NCBI RefSeq assembly: GCF_018613655.1
Contig: NZ_JAGGPW010000006.1
Span: forward strand, 169,331-207,612
Source: Planococcus sp. ISL-109
GTDB lineage: Bacteria; Bacillota; Bacilli; Bacillales_A; Planococcaceae
Direction: 5' to 3'
Length of the DNA stretch: 38,282 bases
Part shown: positions 8,226 through 16,308 of the stretch, piece by piece
Position numbering within the stretch: the stretch's first letter is position 1
How the letters are laid out: each line of letters opens with the position of its first letter
Made by a program: the position numbers and the translations under genes
Notes under the pieces: generated by a model
What the model was told of the DNA's origin: nothing
Seen by the model: the letters and a program-made list of their open reading frames with translations, nothing else
Database searches by the model: none

Positions 8226-9509
8226 ATGAAAAAATCGACAGCTGCCGTACTGGCGCTTGCAGGAATCCTGCTCGCCGCCGGCTGCGGAAATGACGACAAC
8301 CAAGATGTGGAAAAGAACGGAGCCATGGCGAAAATCGAAGGATTCTGGCAAGGCGCGATTGAAGTGCCGGGGCAGCCGATCCCGTTCAACATCGAGTTTG
8401 CAGACGGCGATGGAACGTTGAGCATCCCGCTTCAAGGCGTTGAAAATTATCCGTTATCGACAATCAAATTCGACGATCCGGAGCTGGCATTCGATGCAAC
8501 AGTGCAAGGACAGCGGCTGGTGTTCGAAGGGCAACTGGACGCGGAAACAATTGCCGGCACGTTCACCCAGCAAAACCAGAAGTTTCCGTTTGAACTGGCG
8601 CTCGGAACGAAAGAGCCTCCTGTTGATCCGGAGAAAATTATCGAAACAGAAGTCGAAGGCGGTGTGATGCAGGCGCTTGAAGAGATTCCCGAAAACGCCG
8701 GGCCGCATTCTGTGGTGATACTCATCGCAGGTTCCGGGCCGACCGATAAAGACGGCAACTCACTGACACTCACCGGCAAGAACAATAGCCTGAAGATGAT
8801 CGCCGAAGCCCTCAAAGAACAAGGCATCGCGGTTATCCGCTACGACAAGCGCGGCGTCGGAGACAATGCCGCACTCGCCAAAAGCGAAGCCGACCTGCGC
8901 TTTGAAAACTATACGGAAGATGCGGCCGCATGGATCCGCTTCGCCAAGCAGGACGAACGCTTCATGGACGTCACCGTCATCGGCCATAGCGAAGGCGCGC
9001 TCATCGGCCTCGTCGCAGCCAATCAGGAAGGCGTCGATTCCTACGTGTCGCTTACGGGTGTCGGACGCACTGCCGATGATTTATTGAGAGAGCAGCTCAG
9101 TTCCTTGCCGGCTGCTCAGTTCGAGGAAGCGGAAGCGATTCTTGAAAAGCTCGCACAGGGCGAAACGGTCGACGCGGTAAGTCCTGAACTGCAGCAAATT
9201 TTCCGCCCGTCTGTCCAGCCTTATCTCCAGTCGTGGATGGCGTATAATCCGATAGAACAAGTTGCGAAACTCGATGCCGCTGCGCTTTTTGTCGGCGGAA
9301 CGCGCGATTTGCAAGTGCCGACAAGCGATGCGGAACTTTTGCACGAGGCGAAGCCGAATTCCGAACTGCTCATTGTAGACGGTATGAACCACGTATTGAA
9401 AAAAGTGCCGGATGACATAGAAGCGAATATGGCGGCTTATGCCGACCCGGAACTGCCGCTAGCGGACGGGCTGATAGAGGGAATTGTGGAGTTTCTGAAG
9501 GACAATTGA
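8226..9509 (+). CDS. Lipoprotein alpha/beta hydrolase
   Basis: A 427-residue exported, lipid-anchored serine hydrolase. The signal peptide ends in the lipobox LAAGC (Cys about 21). Residues 35-140 form a beta-rich domain with an EGFWQGAIEVPGQPI start, as seen before the hydrolase domain in related proteins. The alpha/beta-hydrolase domain follows: VILIAGSGPTDKDGN (oxyanion region), IRYDKRGVGDN, the nucleophile elbow GHSEGA (Ser about 257), the acid in GGTRDLQVP, and the histidine in GMNHVLK. Substrate unknown; esterase or peptidase activity is plausible. The AGGAGG-type site seven to eight bases before the ATG is strong. A terminator follows. Confidence 0.85.
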   Translation: MKKSTAAVLALAGILLAAGCGNDDNQDVEKNGAMAKIEGFWQGAIEVPGQPIPFNIEFADGDGTLSIPLQGVENYPLSTIKFDDPELAFDATVQGQRLVFEGQLDAETIAGTFTQQNQKFPFELALGTKEPPVDPEKIIETEVEGGVMQALEEIPENAGPHSVVILIAGSGPTDKDGNSLTLTGKNNSLKMIAEALKEQGIAVIRYDKRGVGDNAALAKSEADLRFENYTEDAAAWIRFAKQDERFMDVTVIGHSEGALIGLVAANQEGVDSYVSLTGVGRTADDLLREQLSSLPAAQFEEAEAILEKLAQGETVDAVSPELQQIFRPSVQPYLQSWMAYNPIEQVAKLDAAALFVGGTRDLQVPTSDAELLHEAKPNSELLIVDGMNHVLKKVPDDIEANMAAYADPELPLADGLIEGIVEFLKDN

Positions 9510-9532
9510 GTTTTTTTGCTAGGAATGAACAG

Positions 9533-9573
9533 AAAAGCGGGAGAAGCTGTTATCAGCCTCTTCCGCTTTTTGC
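9533..9573. terminator. Bidirectional terminator between the hydrolase and RDD genes
   Basis: AAAGCGGGAGAAGCTG pairs imperfectly with CAGCCTCTTCCGCTTT around a 4-nt loop and is followed by T residues. The right arm contains the stop codon of the leftward RDD gene. Confidence 0.75.
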
Positions 9574-9972
9574 ATGTTTGCATAGTTGCTTTTTCAGCTC
9601 CCGCACGACGGTATGCGCGAAGCGGTCATGCGGCATCTGCTCGCCCTGGTCCTGCCTGCGTTCACGGAACCACAGCAGCGGCATGATCGAATCGCGGTGC
9701 GCGAGGCGCTTGAGGATCTGTTTGTCCGTCAGTTCCCCGCCGTCCGCGCTGTCTATTTTGATGCCCGCCACCTGTTGCCCGAGCGTTTGGCCGCGCGTTT
9801 TCAATTGAAGATATTCCAGCCCCCAAAACAGAGCTGTCGGCGTGACGAGCGCGTGCACCCATTCCTGCTTGATTTTTTTGCGGAGAAGCGCTTCCACGAC
9901 AGCATTCACGGCACCCGACACCGCAAAGTCGATCGCCAATGCCTTGCCGCGTTTTTTCGTCAGTTTATCCAT
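9553..9972 (-). CDS. RDD family membrane-associated protein
   Basis: A 139-residue protein with the RDD-family pattern: an N-terminal basic segment RGKALAIDF, hydrophobic stretches around residues 15-60, and the conserved TLGQQVAGIKI motif after the second hydrophobic region. Function is unknown for most members; some affect ion or compatible-solute transport. It is short for the family and the membrane segments are weak, so it may be a divergent or partial member. The ATG is preceded by AAAGGGGGAATTGAA. A TATAAT-like -10 lies at 10008-10003. Confidence 0.7.
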   Translation of the reverse strand: MDKLTKKRGKALAIDFAVSGAVNAVVEALLRKKIKQEWVHALVTPTALFWGLEYLQLKTRGQTLGQQVAGIKIDSADGGELTDKQILKRLAHRDSIMPLLWFRERRQDQGEQMPHDRFAHTVVRELKKQLCKHAKSGRG

Positions 9973-10081
9973 TTCAATTCCCCCTTTGTTGATGTTGTTT
10001 TCATTATACCGTTTCGACTCGGCAAAGACAGTTCACGGTTAATGGGTTATGATGGAAAAAAACTATGATGAGGTGAAATCC

Positions 10082-10696
10082 ATGGTGTTTCTAATCCTTT
10101 GGCTATTATTGATTTCATACGCCGTCTTTGTCGCGCCTGCGGGTTCAGGCGGCATCGAATTCGGCGCGCTTCTTATGGGCGACTGGGAAGGGGTCGACCC
10201 GCTGATACTCGCGGTATTCAACTCGCTCGGCATCTTCCCGCTCGTCTTTTTGACGCTCCTTGTGCCGAACGACCGCTTCCGCTGGCCGGCGTGGCCGTTC
10301 GCGCTGTTGTCGTTCGGCGTTGGGGCATTTTCGCTGCTGCCTTATTTCGCATTTGGCGCCAAGCCCCCGGAAAGAAAGCGGCGCGGCCCGGAAAAGCTGC
10401 ACCGCCTATTGCGCTCGAAAGCATGGCTCCTATTCGTCGCCGCCATCAGCATCATCAACTTCCTGACCGTACTGCGCGGCTTTTCACTGGACGCTTACGG
10501 AGAGGCGTTCCGCACATCGAGCCTGGTGTCGGTCATGACCGTCGACTGGCTTGTTTTGTGGGGCTTATCGGTCTATGCGATCTACCGCTTCGAACCGGAT
10601 GCACAGTTCAAGCAACTGGCCTTGTTGCCGGTCGTCGGCCCTGTGCTCGTGTTGCTGCTGAACCGCGGCAAAACAGGTTCCGTATCAGAACAATAA
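10082..10696 (+). CDS. Polytopic membrane protein of unknown function
   Basis: A 204-residue hydrophobic protein with about five or six membrane segments: near residues 2-20, 40-60, 70-90, 115-135, 150-170 and 180-197. A basic loop (PPERKRRGPEKLHRLLRSK) separates the halves. I do not recognise a named family with confidence. ATG 10082 is preferred because GAGGTGAA lies just upstream; an in-frame ATG at 10049 lacks such a site. The 5' end faces the divergent RDD gene and a bidirectional terminator follows. Confidence 0.7.
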   Translation: MVFLILWLLLISYAVFVAPAGSGGIEFGALLMGDWEGVDPLILAVFNSLGIFPLVFLTLLVPNDRFRWPAWPFALLSFGVGAFSLLPYFAFGAKPPERKRRGPEKLHRLLRSKAWLLFVAAISIINFLTVLRGFSLDAYGEAFRTSSLVSVMTVDWLVLWGLSVYAIYRFEPDAQFKQLALLPVVGPVLVLLLNRGKTGSVSEQ

Positions 10697-10733
10697 ATTC
10701 ATGGTGAGATGCGCAAAGTATATTCACCAAAAA

Positions 10734-10775
10734 AATAGGGAAGAAACCGGTTGCCGGTTTCTTCCCTTATTTGGA
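10734..10775. terminator. Bidirectional terminator
   Basis: AGGGAAGAAACCGG and CCGGTTTCTTCCCT form a perfect stem with a 3-nt loop, with A-rich sequence on the left and TTATTT on the right, between two convergent genes. Confidence 0.9.
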
Positions 10776-10800
10776 TTCCATTGTTTGTGCCAAAAACACT

Positions 10801-11913
10801 TTACTCTTTCCACCACTGCGTGGAGGAATAAGAGCGCAGTTCCCCGAGCTCAAGCGTCTCCCCGATCTTCGGGGTGATAAGATCCACGTCCAAGCGTTCC
10901 GCTTCCGGCAATGCCCGCTCCGCCGGTTCTGACCAGCCGTGGAACGCCAGCGTGAACGCCGCCCAGTGGACCAGCATCATTGTCTCGCCCTGCACATCGA
11001 TATGCGCCTGGACCGCCTGTTCCGGTGTCATATGGGACGATTCCCAGCGCTCGTCGTATTGGCCGCCTTCCATCAAGGCGATATCGAACGGGCCGTATGC
11101 CTCGCCGATGTCCTTGAAATGGCTGTCGTAGCCGCCGTCACCGCTCGTATAGAAACGGGTTTGTTGTCCCAACACGACCCAGCCGCCCCATAAAGTCGCG
11201 TTGCGGTTGAACAAGCCCCTGCCGGAGAAATGCTTGGACGGGGTCAACGCGAGCGTCAAGCCTTCAAACTGCAACTCGTCCCACCAGTTCAACTCAGTGA
11301 TACGATCCGGCTCCACGCCCCAACTCGTAAGGTGCGCACTGACGCCGAGCGGCACGAAGAAATGGGGCACTTTGTCTTTGAGCGCTTGAATCGATTCGTA
11401 ATCGAGATGATCGTAATGGTCATGGGTGAACAATACCGCATCAAGCGTCGGCAAGTCATCGATGACTCCGAGCCAATCATCGCTATAGCGCTCACTCCCC
11501 GCAAATGAAACAGGCGACGCACGGCTTCCGAGCATCGGATCGATAAACAGTTTTTTGCCGTCAATGCTCAGCAAATACGTCGAATGCCCGAACCAGGTCA
11601 GGCTGTCCTCACCATTTGCGACGGTGTCCCAATCGATGTCCGCCACCGGCAGCTCTGCATCCGGCTCGCGATCCGGTTCGCTTGAAAAGATCGACTCCCG
11701 CAACATCGACAGCCCTTCCGAAAAGCTGATATTGGTCTCGCTTTGCGACACGTTGATGAATTTCCCGTCCTGGTAATTATCCAATTCTTCGTATGTTTCC
11801 TGCTGCAGTTTGTCGGGGGATTTACCGAGCGGCGCGTGCGTCGCCAAAAACACGACCGCTATGACTGCCAGCACAATGAGTCCTATAAATGAATACAGCA
11901 TAAGTTTCTTCAT
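10801..11913 (-). CDS. Membrane-anchored MBL-fold metal-dependent hydrolase
   Basis: A 370-residue protein with one N-terminal membrane segment (LMLYSFIGLIVLAVIAVVFL) and a metallo-beta-lactamase-fold domain. Metal motifs visible: FTHDHYDHLDYE (HxHxDH), a histidine in the TPSKHFSGRG segment, and SGDGGYD, which supplies the bridging aspartate. The overall pattern, including WFGHSTYLL and FIDPMLGSRASP, resembles the UlaG/NAPE-PLD-like branch of lipid or sugar-lactone hydrolases. Substrate unknown. The start at 11913 is supported by GGAGGAGCT immediately upstream and by the signal-anchor following the Met; the frame stays open to 12018 without a ribosome site. Confidence 0.8.
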   Translation of the reverse strand: MKKLMLYSFIGLIVLAVIAVVFLATHAPLGKSPDKLQQETYEELDNYQDGKFINVSQSETNISFSEGLSMLRESIFSSEPDREPDAELPVADIDWDTVANGEDSLTWFGHSTYLLSIDGKKLFIDPMLGSRASPVSFAGSERYSDDWLGVIDDLPTLDAVLFTHDHYDHLDYESIQALKDKVPHFFVPLGVSAHLTSWGVEPDRITELNWWDELQFEGLTLALTPSKHFSGRGLFNRNATLWGGWVVLGQQTRFYTSGDGGYDSHFKDIGEAYGPFDIALMEGGQYDERWESSHMTPEQAVQAHIDVQGETMMLVHWAAFTLAFHGWSEPAERALPEAERLDVDLITPKIGETLELGELRSYSSTQWWKE

Positions 11914-12073
11914 AGCTCCTCCAGAGTCGATGTATTTCAATGCGATGAGCCTGTAAAGCTTCTTGCGTTTAGTATAACTCCATTTATTGCCATTTGACAG
12001 AGTGGTCAGGAAAAACAAAACGCCCCCGGCAAGTCCAGGAACCTATTTGTCAGCAAAGAAACGCCGGCAGCAC

Positions 12074-12454
12074 CTAGTCTTGCAGCGCGGCAAACCGCAG
12101 CTTGTGCTTTTCCGACGCCCACATATACGAACCCTCATGCAGCGTCATTGTTTGCCCTTCAATCCAAGCGATTTTGGTGAACAGTTTTTGCAGGAAATAA
12201 CGGTCATGGCTGATGGCGATGATCGTACCGTTAAATTCTTTCAGCGTTTCCTCGAGCACTTCGCGCGATTCGATGTCCAAATGGTTGGTCGGCTCGTCCA
12301 ATACGAGCACATTGCACTCCTCCTGCATCAGCTGCGCCAGCCGCAAACGCATCTTTTCGCCGCCTCAGATCCTTCGTGGCCGTAGAACAGGAATTGTGCG
12401 AGCAAGTGGCGCGCGTCGCCTTCTGTCACCTGCAAGTTGTCGCGGAACGCTTCG
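12074..12454 (-). pseudogene. ABC-F family ATPase gene, 3' remnant
   Basis: Two frames together encode the C-terminal part of an ABC-F protein (translation factor or ribosome-protection type). The upstream frame has AFRDNLQVTEGDARHLLA; the downstream frame has GGEKMRLRLAQL, NVLVLDEPTNHLDIES (Walker B) and AISHDRYFL (H-switch), and a natural C-terminus. The break falls at about 12355, just before the ABC signature. CTGAGGCGGCGAA reads as LSGGE only if two bases are restored, and a few linker residues also appear lost. The N-terminal ATPase half is absent; the fragment is fused at 12454 to an IS21 remnant. Nonfunctional. Confidence 0.85.
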
Positions 12455-12752
12455 ATAACCCGCTCGAGGATGGCATCGGCGAGTGTAGCTTCTCCAATTT
12501 GTTCATACCCGCCTCTTGGTTCAAACTTCAAACAGAAAACCGTGGAGGCATTCGATATCCTGCCTCGACACTTACAGCTGGCTGCGATTCCCCGTTTAGA
12601 TACCTTTTGAGCATCCAGCCGGAGAATCTTCCGATATTTGATTATAAAAAAACCCTACACAATAACTTTACGGAATGTTCCGTAAAGTTATTGTGTAGGA
12701 TTGGTTCTCTTATGTCTTAAGTGGTTCTATTTCTTATCCGAAGTGGTTCTAT
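12454..12752 (-). mobile_element. IS21-family remnant, copy 1 (istA start fused to istB end)
   Basis: Reading leftward: tandem terminal repeats AAGTGGTTCTAT at 12752-12741 and 12730-12719; a long palindrome; a segment coding KILRLDAQKVSKRGIAAS, the typical N-terminus of the IstA transposase (about 12630-12575); then directly GGYEQIGEATLADAILERVI, from the C-terminal part of the IstB helper ATPase (about 12512-12455). Nearly all of istA and istB is missing. The istB end is cut at 12454 where ABC-F sequence begins, so one IS end is lost. The same fused structure occurs at 19.8-20.2 kb. Confidence 0.75.
12654..12699 (-). terminator. Long perfect palindrome inside IS21 remnant copy 1
   Basis: Two 22-nt arms, perfectly complementary, around a 2-nt centre (core CGGAATGTTCCG). 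On the minus strand the hairpin is followed by a T-run just before the istA-like coding segment, so it would stop read-through transcription entering the element from outside. It differs from copy 2 by one compensated base pair. Confidence 0.65.
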
Positions 12753-12818
12753 TTAATGGCTGTATGCATATTTTAAACTGATGAGGTTTTCCCGCTTGAA
12801 AACCTGCTAAACAAACGT

Positions 12819-12851
12819 AAAAACGCCAATCCTATAATAGGACCGGCGTTT
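12819..12851 (-). terminator. Terminator of the truncated DUF4357-like gene
   Basis: AAACGCC-AA-TCCTA and TAGGA-CC-GGCGTTT form a stem with a small internal bulge and a TAA loop; minus-strand T-run follows. The identical structure follows the complete copy at 20.4 kb. Confidence 0.7.
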
Positions 12852-12857
12852 CTCACG

Positions 12858-13184
12858 TCAAATCTTCTTCCAGTCATGCGCTCCCTTAGCCCAGCCGCCG
12901 ATTGCGACGCCCATCGCGAGGAGCGGTGAGTCGAACTCGATGTCTTCAAGCACCAAATACTGCTTGCCGAGCGGTGCGAATTTGCCCGCCAGCAGCAGCT
13001 CTTCCCGAAAGCGCAAATAACGCTTCGGGCATTTCGGTGTGGTCGTTACCGCAAACTTCGACCCCTTCTGAACAATAAAGCGCTCACCCCGGTAAAACCC
13101 GGTCGCATCCGCCCCGCGCTTTGATGTGATATGGAACAACTCCGGTGCCGGCTCCTGATAGCGCGACACGAGCCCACTATCGAA
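12858..13184 (-). pseudogene. Truncated DUF4357-like gene (copy 1)
   Basis: Encodes the last 108 or so residues of the protein complete at 20402-20836, almost unchanged: FDSGLVSRYQEP, GADATGFYRGERFIVQKGSK, DIEFDSPLLAMGVAIGGWAKGAHDWKKI. The first about 36 residues are missing. Upstream of 13184 the frame continues into antisense IS3-family sequence and could start at a TTG (13226), but no ribosome site precedes it. Likely not expressed as a functional protein. Confidence 0.7.
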
Positions 13185-13402
13185 TCGTTTTTTGTCCACT
13201 TCAAAGGTGATGTGGACTTTCGACAAGCTACGAGTCTTTCCGAATTGAAAGGGCTGGTCGATGACTACATGGATTATTACAACGGATCAGGAAAGCAATA
13301 GAACTTAAAAAAATGACTCCGGGCTCAATACCGAAGTCATCTGATCGCTGCATAAGCTGCAGGGTGCTTTTATTAAATTGTCCACTAAATGGGGCTCAGT
13401 TC
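13182..13402 (+). mobile_element. IS3-family transposase 3' scar with right end
   Basis: On the plus strand the frame reads IESFFVHFKGDVDFRQ, LSELKGLVDDYMDYYN, stop, NLKKMTP, then after a frameshift QYRSHLIAA and stop. This is the C-terminal signature of IS3/IS150-group transposases (usual form YNxxRYQWNLKKMTPxQYRxHL). About 35 nt later the sequence TGTCCACTAAATGGGGCTCAGTTC resembles the right terminal inverted repeat. One internal stop and one frameshift are visible; everything upstream is gone and replaced by the DUF4357-like fragment at CTATCGAA. Confidence 0.75.
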
Positions 13403-13520
13403 TTACTTTCAGAGGCCTTCTATAATTATTTCTAGTTAATATTTTATTTCCGAATAATGAGACTAACTTTTAAAGAAGTAACTTTCAGATCTTTTTTTAA
13501 TCTCTTAGAAGAATCACAGT

Positions 13521-14936
13521 TTAAACCCTGTTTGATGATAAAACATGTAACTCCTCTTCTAACTGATCGATAGACCATTTCGTTTCTTCACAAAAATACT
13601 TTTTGTCATCTCCCGTTAGCTCATCGATAGATATGTCCTTTAGCTTGTTTTTTAAATATGATTTACGCAGCTGATTTAAATCAATGTCTTTACAGCTAAT
13701 TTCATTTACAAATCGAGGAATAACGATTTTTTCGCCGGGAACATTCTCAGAAGGATGCCCTCGTTTAATTTCAATGCCATTTTCTTTCGCAAAAGTTAAC
13801 TGGGCAGTGGGATGTTTCCCGGCTCCAGTATACTCCGTTTCTTGAACGACAAGAATTTGATTACTTGGCATTTCTTTTGCTAGTGAAAATGCAGCCGTTA
13901 AGGATATATTTCCTGCAGGACCACGTTCTAGCCCTTCAATCTGAGCAAGTGCTTCCGTCACATAGAATACCTCTCCTTGAGTCACGAGAACATATCGATC
14001 CATATAACGTAACGGTCTTGCTGAATTTCGAGGAACATCGACCCGGTCTGGGTTTGTCGCAAAGGGAATTCCGAATCCGGTGTGGCCGGTTGTAAATGAT
14101 TTTCGGTTAAACGCTTGATCACTTGCCATATGCAATCCTTTTAAATCCACACTTGCTGCAATGACTTTCGTTTGGTTTGCTCCGGCTCTTAATAAGCCTC
14201 TTGCAGTTCCTGTCAAATTTCCTCCACCTGCATTTGTGGCAATGACAGCGTCGGGAAAACGACCAAGCTTTTCTTTACATTCCGATGCAATTTCATATCC
14301 TAATGTCTCCACCCCAGCAACTGACAAAGGGGAGTACAGTGAGGCGTTAAAATAGCCCGTTTCCTTTAACTGAGCTAACAATGTATAAAATAATTCAGGT
14401 CCAACAGTCAATTGAATCACTTCAGCACCATAGGACATACAAGCACGACTTTTTTCTAAAATTTCCGGTTGGCCAATGAGCTTACTGTCAAAGACCTCTT
14501 GCAAAATAATCGCATGTAACCCCTGCATAGCGGCTTGAGAAGCAACGGCTGCACCATAATTACCACTCGTTGCACAGATGACCCCTTTATATCCATTTAC
14601 TTTTGCGTGGTGAACGGCTAACGATGCGCGGCGATCTTTATAGCTCCCCGATGGATTACAAGCTTCATCTTTAACAAATATTCTCGCTCCATAACCTGGT
14701 TCCGCATGCTCTCGAATAATTTTAGTGAAATTCTTTAACTCAACGAGAGGAGTATCACCTATTTTTTGTTGTTGCTGGATCATTTGAACTTCTTCAAAAC
14801 TGTACGGGGAAGAAGCCATCATTTTTTCATAATCAAAACCAATCTCCCCTTGTTCAAATTGGCTGTAGTCCAATCCTAATGATTGTTTCATAATTTCATG
14901 TTTTTCATTCATGATCGAAGTGAAATTAGTATTCAT
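13521..14936 (-). CDS. ortB: 2-amino-4-ketopentanoate thiolase, beta (PLP) subunit
   Basis: A 471-residue pyridoxal-phosphate enzyme of the threonine-synthase-like fold. With OrtA it cleaves 2-amino-4-ketopentanoate with CoA to alanine and acetyl-CoA, the last step of the oxidative ornithine pathway. The PLP lysine is in NPSGSYKDRR (Lys about 100); NAGGGNLTG is the phosphate loop; CATSGNYGAAVA and VVQETEYTGAGKHP are characteristic segments. Length fits OrtB. ATG 14936 is preferred because AGGTGA lies 5-6 nt upstream; it overlaps the end of ortA by 11 nt, indicating translational coupling. Last gene of the leftward cluster. The gene is visibly AT-richer than the genes left of 12 kb, as is the whole cluster. 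Confidence 0.85.
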   Translation of the reverse strand: MNTNFTSIMNEKHEIMKQSLGLDYSQFEQGEIGFDYEKMMASSPYSFEEVQMIQQQQKIGDTPLVELKNFTKIIREHAEPGYGARIFVKDEACNPSGSYKDRRASLAVHHAKVNGYKGVICATSGNYGAAVASQAAMQGLHAIILQEVFDSKLIGQPEILEKSRACMSYGAEVIQLTVGPELFYTLLAQLKETGYFNASLYSPLSVAGVETLGYEIASECKEKLGRFPDAVIATNAGGGNLTGTARGLLRAGANQTKVIAASVDLKGLHMASDQAFNRKSFTTGHTGFGIPFATNPDRVDVPRNSARPLRYMDRYVLVTQGEVFYVTEALAQIEGLERGPAGNISLTAAFSLAKEMPSNQILVVQETEYTGAGKHPTAQLTFAKENGIEIKRGHPSENVPGEKIVIPRFVNEISCKDIDLNQLRKSYLKNKLKDISIDELTGDDKKYFCEETKWSIDQLEEELHVLSSNRV

Positions 14937-15261
14937 TGGATTCACCTGACTTATCACTTAGTAGATTTCGAAGTTCATTGCCAATCGGTAATAACTCAGG
15001 TATTGGCTGACCAAAACCATGGATAAACGCTGGACTAATCGTTAACAAGTGGCCTTGATGCTCCCTCTGAATTAGTGTCGTTACAGTTACTTCATCACCA
15101 ATTCTCGCAACCTCTTCTTTTAAAAAACCTTGAATAAATGCTCGATAAGGATGTTTACTCGTATCTTCCGGAATATTTTTTGATCGTTCATTAGGTAAAA
15201 GTAAGGTAAGTTCTATCGTTACCCAGTCATTTTTTGAAGCTTGATTTTCCAATAATTTCAA
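14926..15261 (-). CDS. ortA: 2-amino-4-ketopentanoate thiolase, alpha subunit
   Basis: A small protein of about 110 residues, the partner of OrtB. Recognisable features are its size, the position between ord and ortB as in clostridial ornithine clusters, and the segment FIQGFLKEEVARIGDEVTVTTLIQREHQGHL with a PAFIHGFG end. The start is not an ATG: TTG codons at 15261 and 15252 are both in frame. AAGGGTGG sits about 9 nt before the TTG at 15252 but abuts the one at 15261, so translation probably starts at 15252. The gap to ord is only about 10-20 nt. Confidence 0.8.
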   Translation of the reverse strand: MKLLENQASKNDWVTIELTLLLPNERSKNIPEDTSKHPYRAFIQGFLKEEVARIGDEVTVTTLIQREHQGHLLTISPAFIHGFGQPIPELLPIGNELRNLLSDKSGESNEY

Positions 15262-15270
15262 CCACCCTTT

Positions 15271-16290
15271 TCATTTAACTTGATCAGTCATGTTCTCAAA
15301 AATTGAAAGTAACCCTGGTAAATCGCGCATCGTAATCAAACCTTCTTTTGCCTTGATAACATGAGGCAATACATTGACAGCCATAGCAACAGTTCCAATG
15401 CCACCCGGAATCTCAGGCGCAATGGTCATATGCAGATTTGGAATCCCTTCAATGATTATTTCATCTTTCGTTTTTATTCCTTCCGCTTCTGGCTGCACTT
15501 GTTGAGGGTGCTCCAATTCAATTAATATCTTTCCCTTACTTTTGGCGATAACACTATGATTACAACCAACTACCATTCCTTTTTTGATAAGTTGACCTTT
15601 TACGTATCGATCAACATTTGTAATAATAGGTTTCTTTTCTTCAATAACCTCGTCAATATCCCACCCGAATGCTTCAGCCATTAAGGCGACAGATTGTTGA
15701 AAACCGACATGACCGACGATTTCTCCATTTTCTACCCCTTCATGAAAAGCCTCAACAGTTCTGAAAACTCCTTGTGCATTTAAAACGGTGGGGCCAAATG
15801 GCGATAAGTCATTGATTCGCGTGGCTTTGACTTTATTGACCTGATAACAAACACTGGATAACACGATGATCAATGTATCAAGTATAAAACCAGGATTAAT
15901 CCCTGTTCCCAGTACGGAAACATTATTTTGTTTGGAGATGACATCAATTTTTTCTGATAATTCTCTATTTTTCACCCAAGGATATGCCATTTCTTCGGCG
16001 ATTGTTACGACATTCAAATTCCTTTTCACTGCTGAAAGAATCGTTTCAGCAACGTTTTCAATTTCCGATCCCGTTGTAATGATTGCAACGTCCGCCTCGA
16101 CATCCGACAATGCTGCAATCTCATTCACTATCGTTACTTCCTCTTTTACTTCAATAAACTCTTTTATCAATTTACCATGCAATTCCGGGTTGATATCGAC
16201 AACTCCGACAATAGTAATCTGTTCTTTTTTAGATGCTAACTGGGCAATATTTTTGCCCATCTCTCCGAATCCAATAATGATAATATTCAA
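15271..16290 (-). CDS. ord: 2,4-diaminopentanoate dehydrogenase
   Basis: A 339-residue NAD(P)-dependent amine dehydrogenase that converts 2,4-diaminopentanoate to 2-amino-4-ketopentanoate plus ammonia. The N-terminus is a Rossmann fold (IIIIGFGEMGKNIA) related to dihydrodipicolinate reductase. Family-specific motifs are GTGINPGFILD, RINDLSPFGPTVL, GHVGFQQSVALMAEAFGW, VGCNH and PEIPGGIGTVAMAVN. Together with the adjacent ortAB this makes the assignment firm. It starts with TTG at 16290, preceded by GAGGGGGAT, 18 nt after the regulator stop. No ornithine aminomutase (oraS/oraE) or racemase is present in the window, so the origin of its substrate is open. Confidence 0.85.
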   Translation of the reverse strand: MNIIIIGFGEMGKNIAQLASKKEQITIVGVVDINPELHGKLIKEFIEVKEEVTIVNEIAALSDVEADVAIITTGSEIENVAETILSAVKRNLNVVTIAEEMAYPWVKNRELSEKIDVISKQNNVSVLGTGINPGFILDTLIIVLSSVCYQVNKVKATRINDLSPFGPTVLNAQGVFRTVEAFHEGVENGEIVGHVGFQQSVALMAEAFGWDIDEVIEEKKPIITNVDRYVKGQLIKKGMVVGCNHSVIAKSKGKILIELEHPQQVQPEAEGIKTKDEIIIEGIPNLHMTIAPEIPGGIGTVAMAVNVLPHVIKAKEGLITMRDLPGLLSIFENMTDQVK

Positions 16291-16308
16291 TGAATATCCC
16301 CCTCTTAA

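Larger units (their letters stand above)
12454..13184. repeat. Direct repeat, left copy
   Basis: Near-identical to 19916-20728 in the same orientation. It includes the IS21 remnant, the spacer, the terminator and the 3' part of a DUF4357-like gene. The left copy lacks roughly 80 nt in the spacer after the second GTGGTTCTA and carries scattered substitutions. It ends at CTATCGAA, where IS3-type sequence takes over. Confidence 0.85.

Noticed and set aside
8950..9500. Long leftward frames opposite the hydrolase and opposite the GGDEF-EAL gene
   Set aside because: Shadows typical of GC-rich coding DNA; the sense strand has full family motifs and proper ribosome sites.
12376..12720. Rightward frame across IS21 remnant copy 1, mirrored at 19784-20179
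   Set aside because: Antisense to the clear IstA/IstB sequence; conserved between copies only because the DNA is duplicated.
13521..16290. Reading ortB as threonine synthase and ord as dihydrodipicolinate reductase
   Set aside because: The folds are related, but RINDLSPFGPTVL and PEIPGGIGT in Ord, the small OrtA between them and the overlap arrangement point to the 2,4-diaminopentanoate route.
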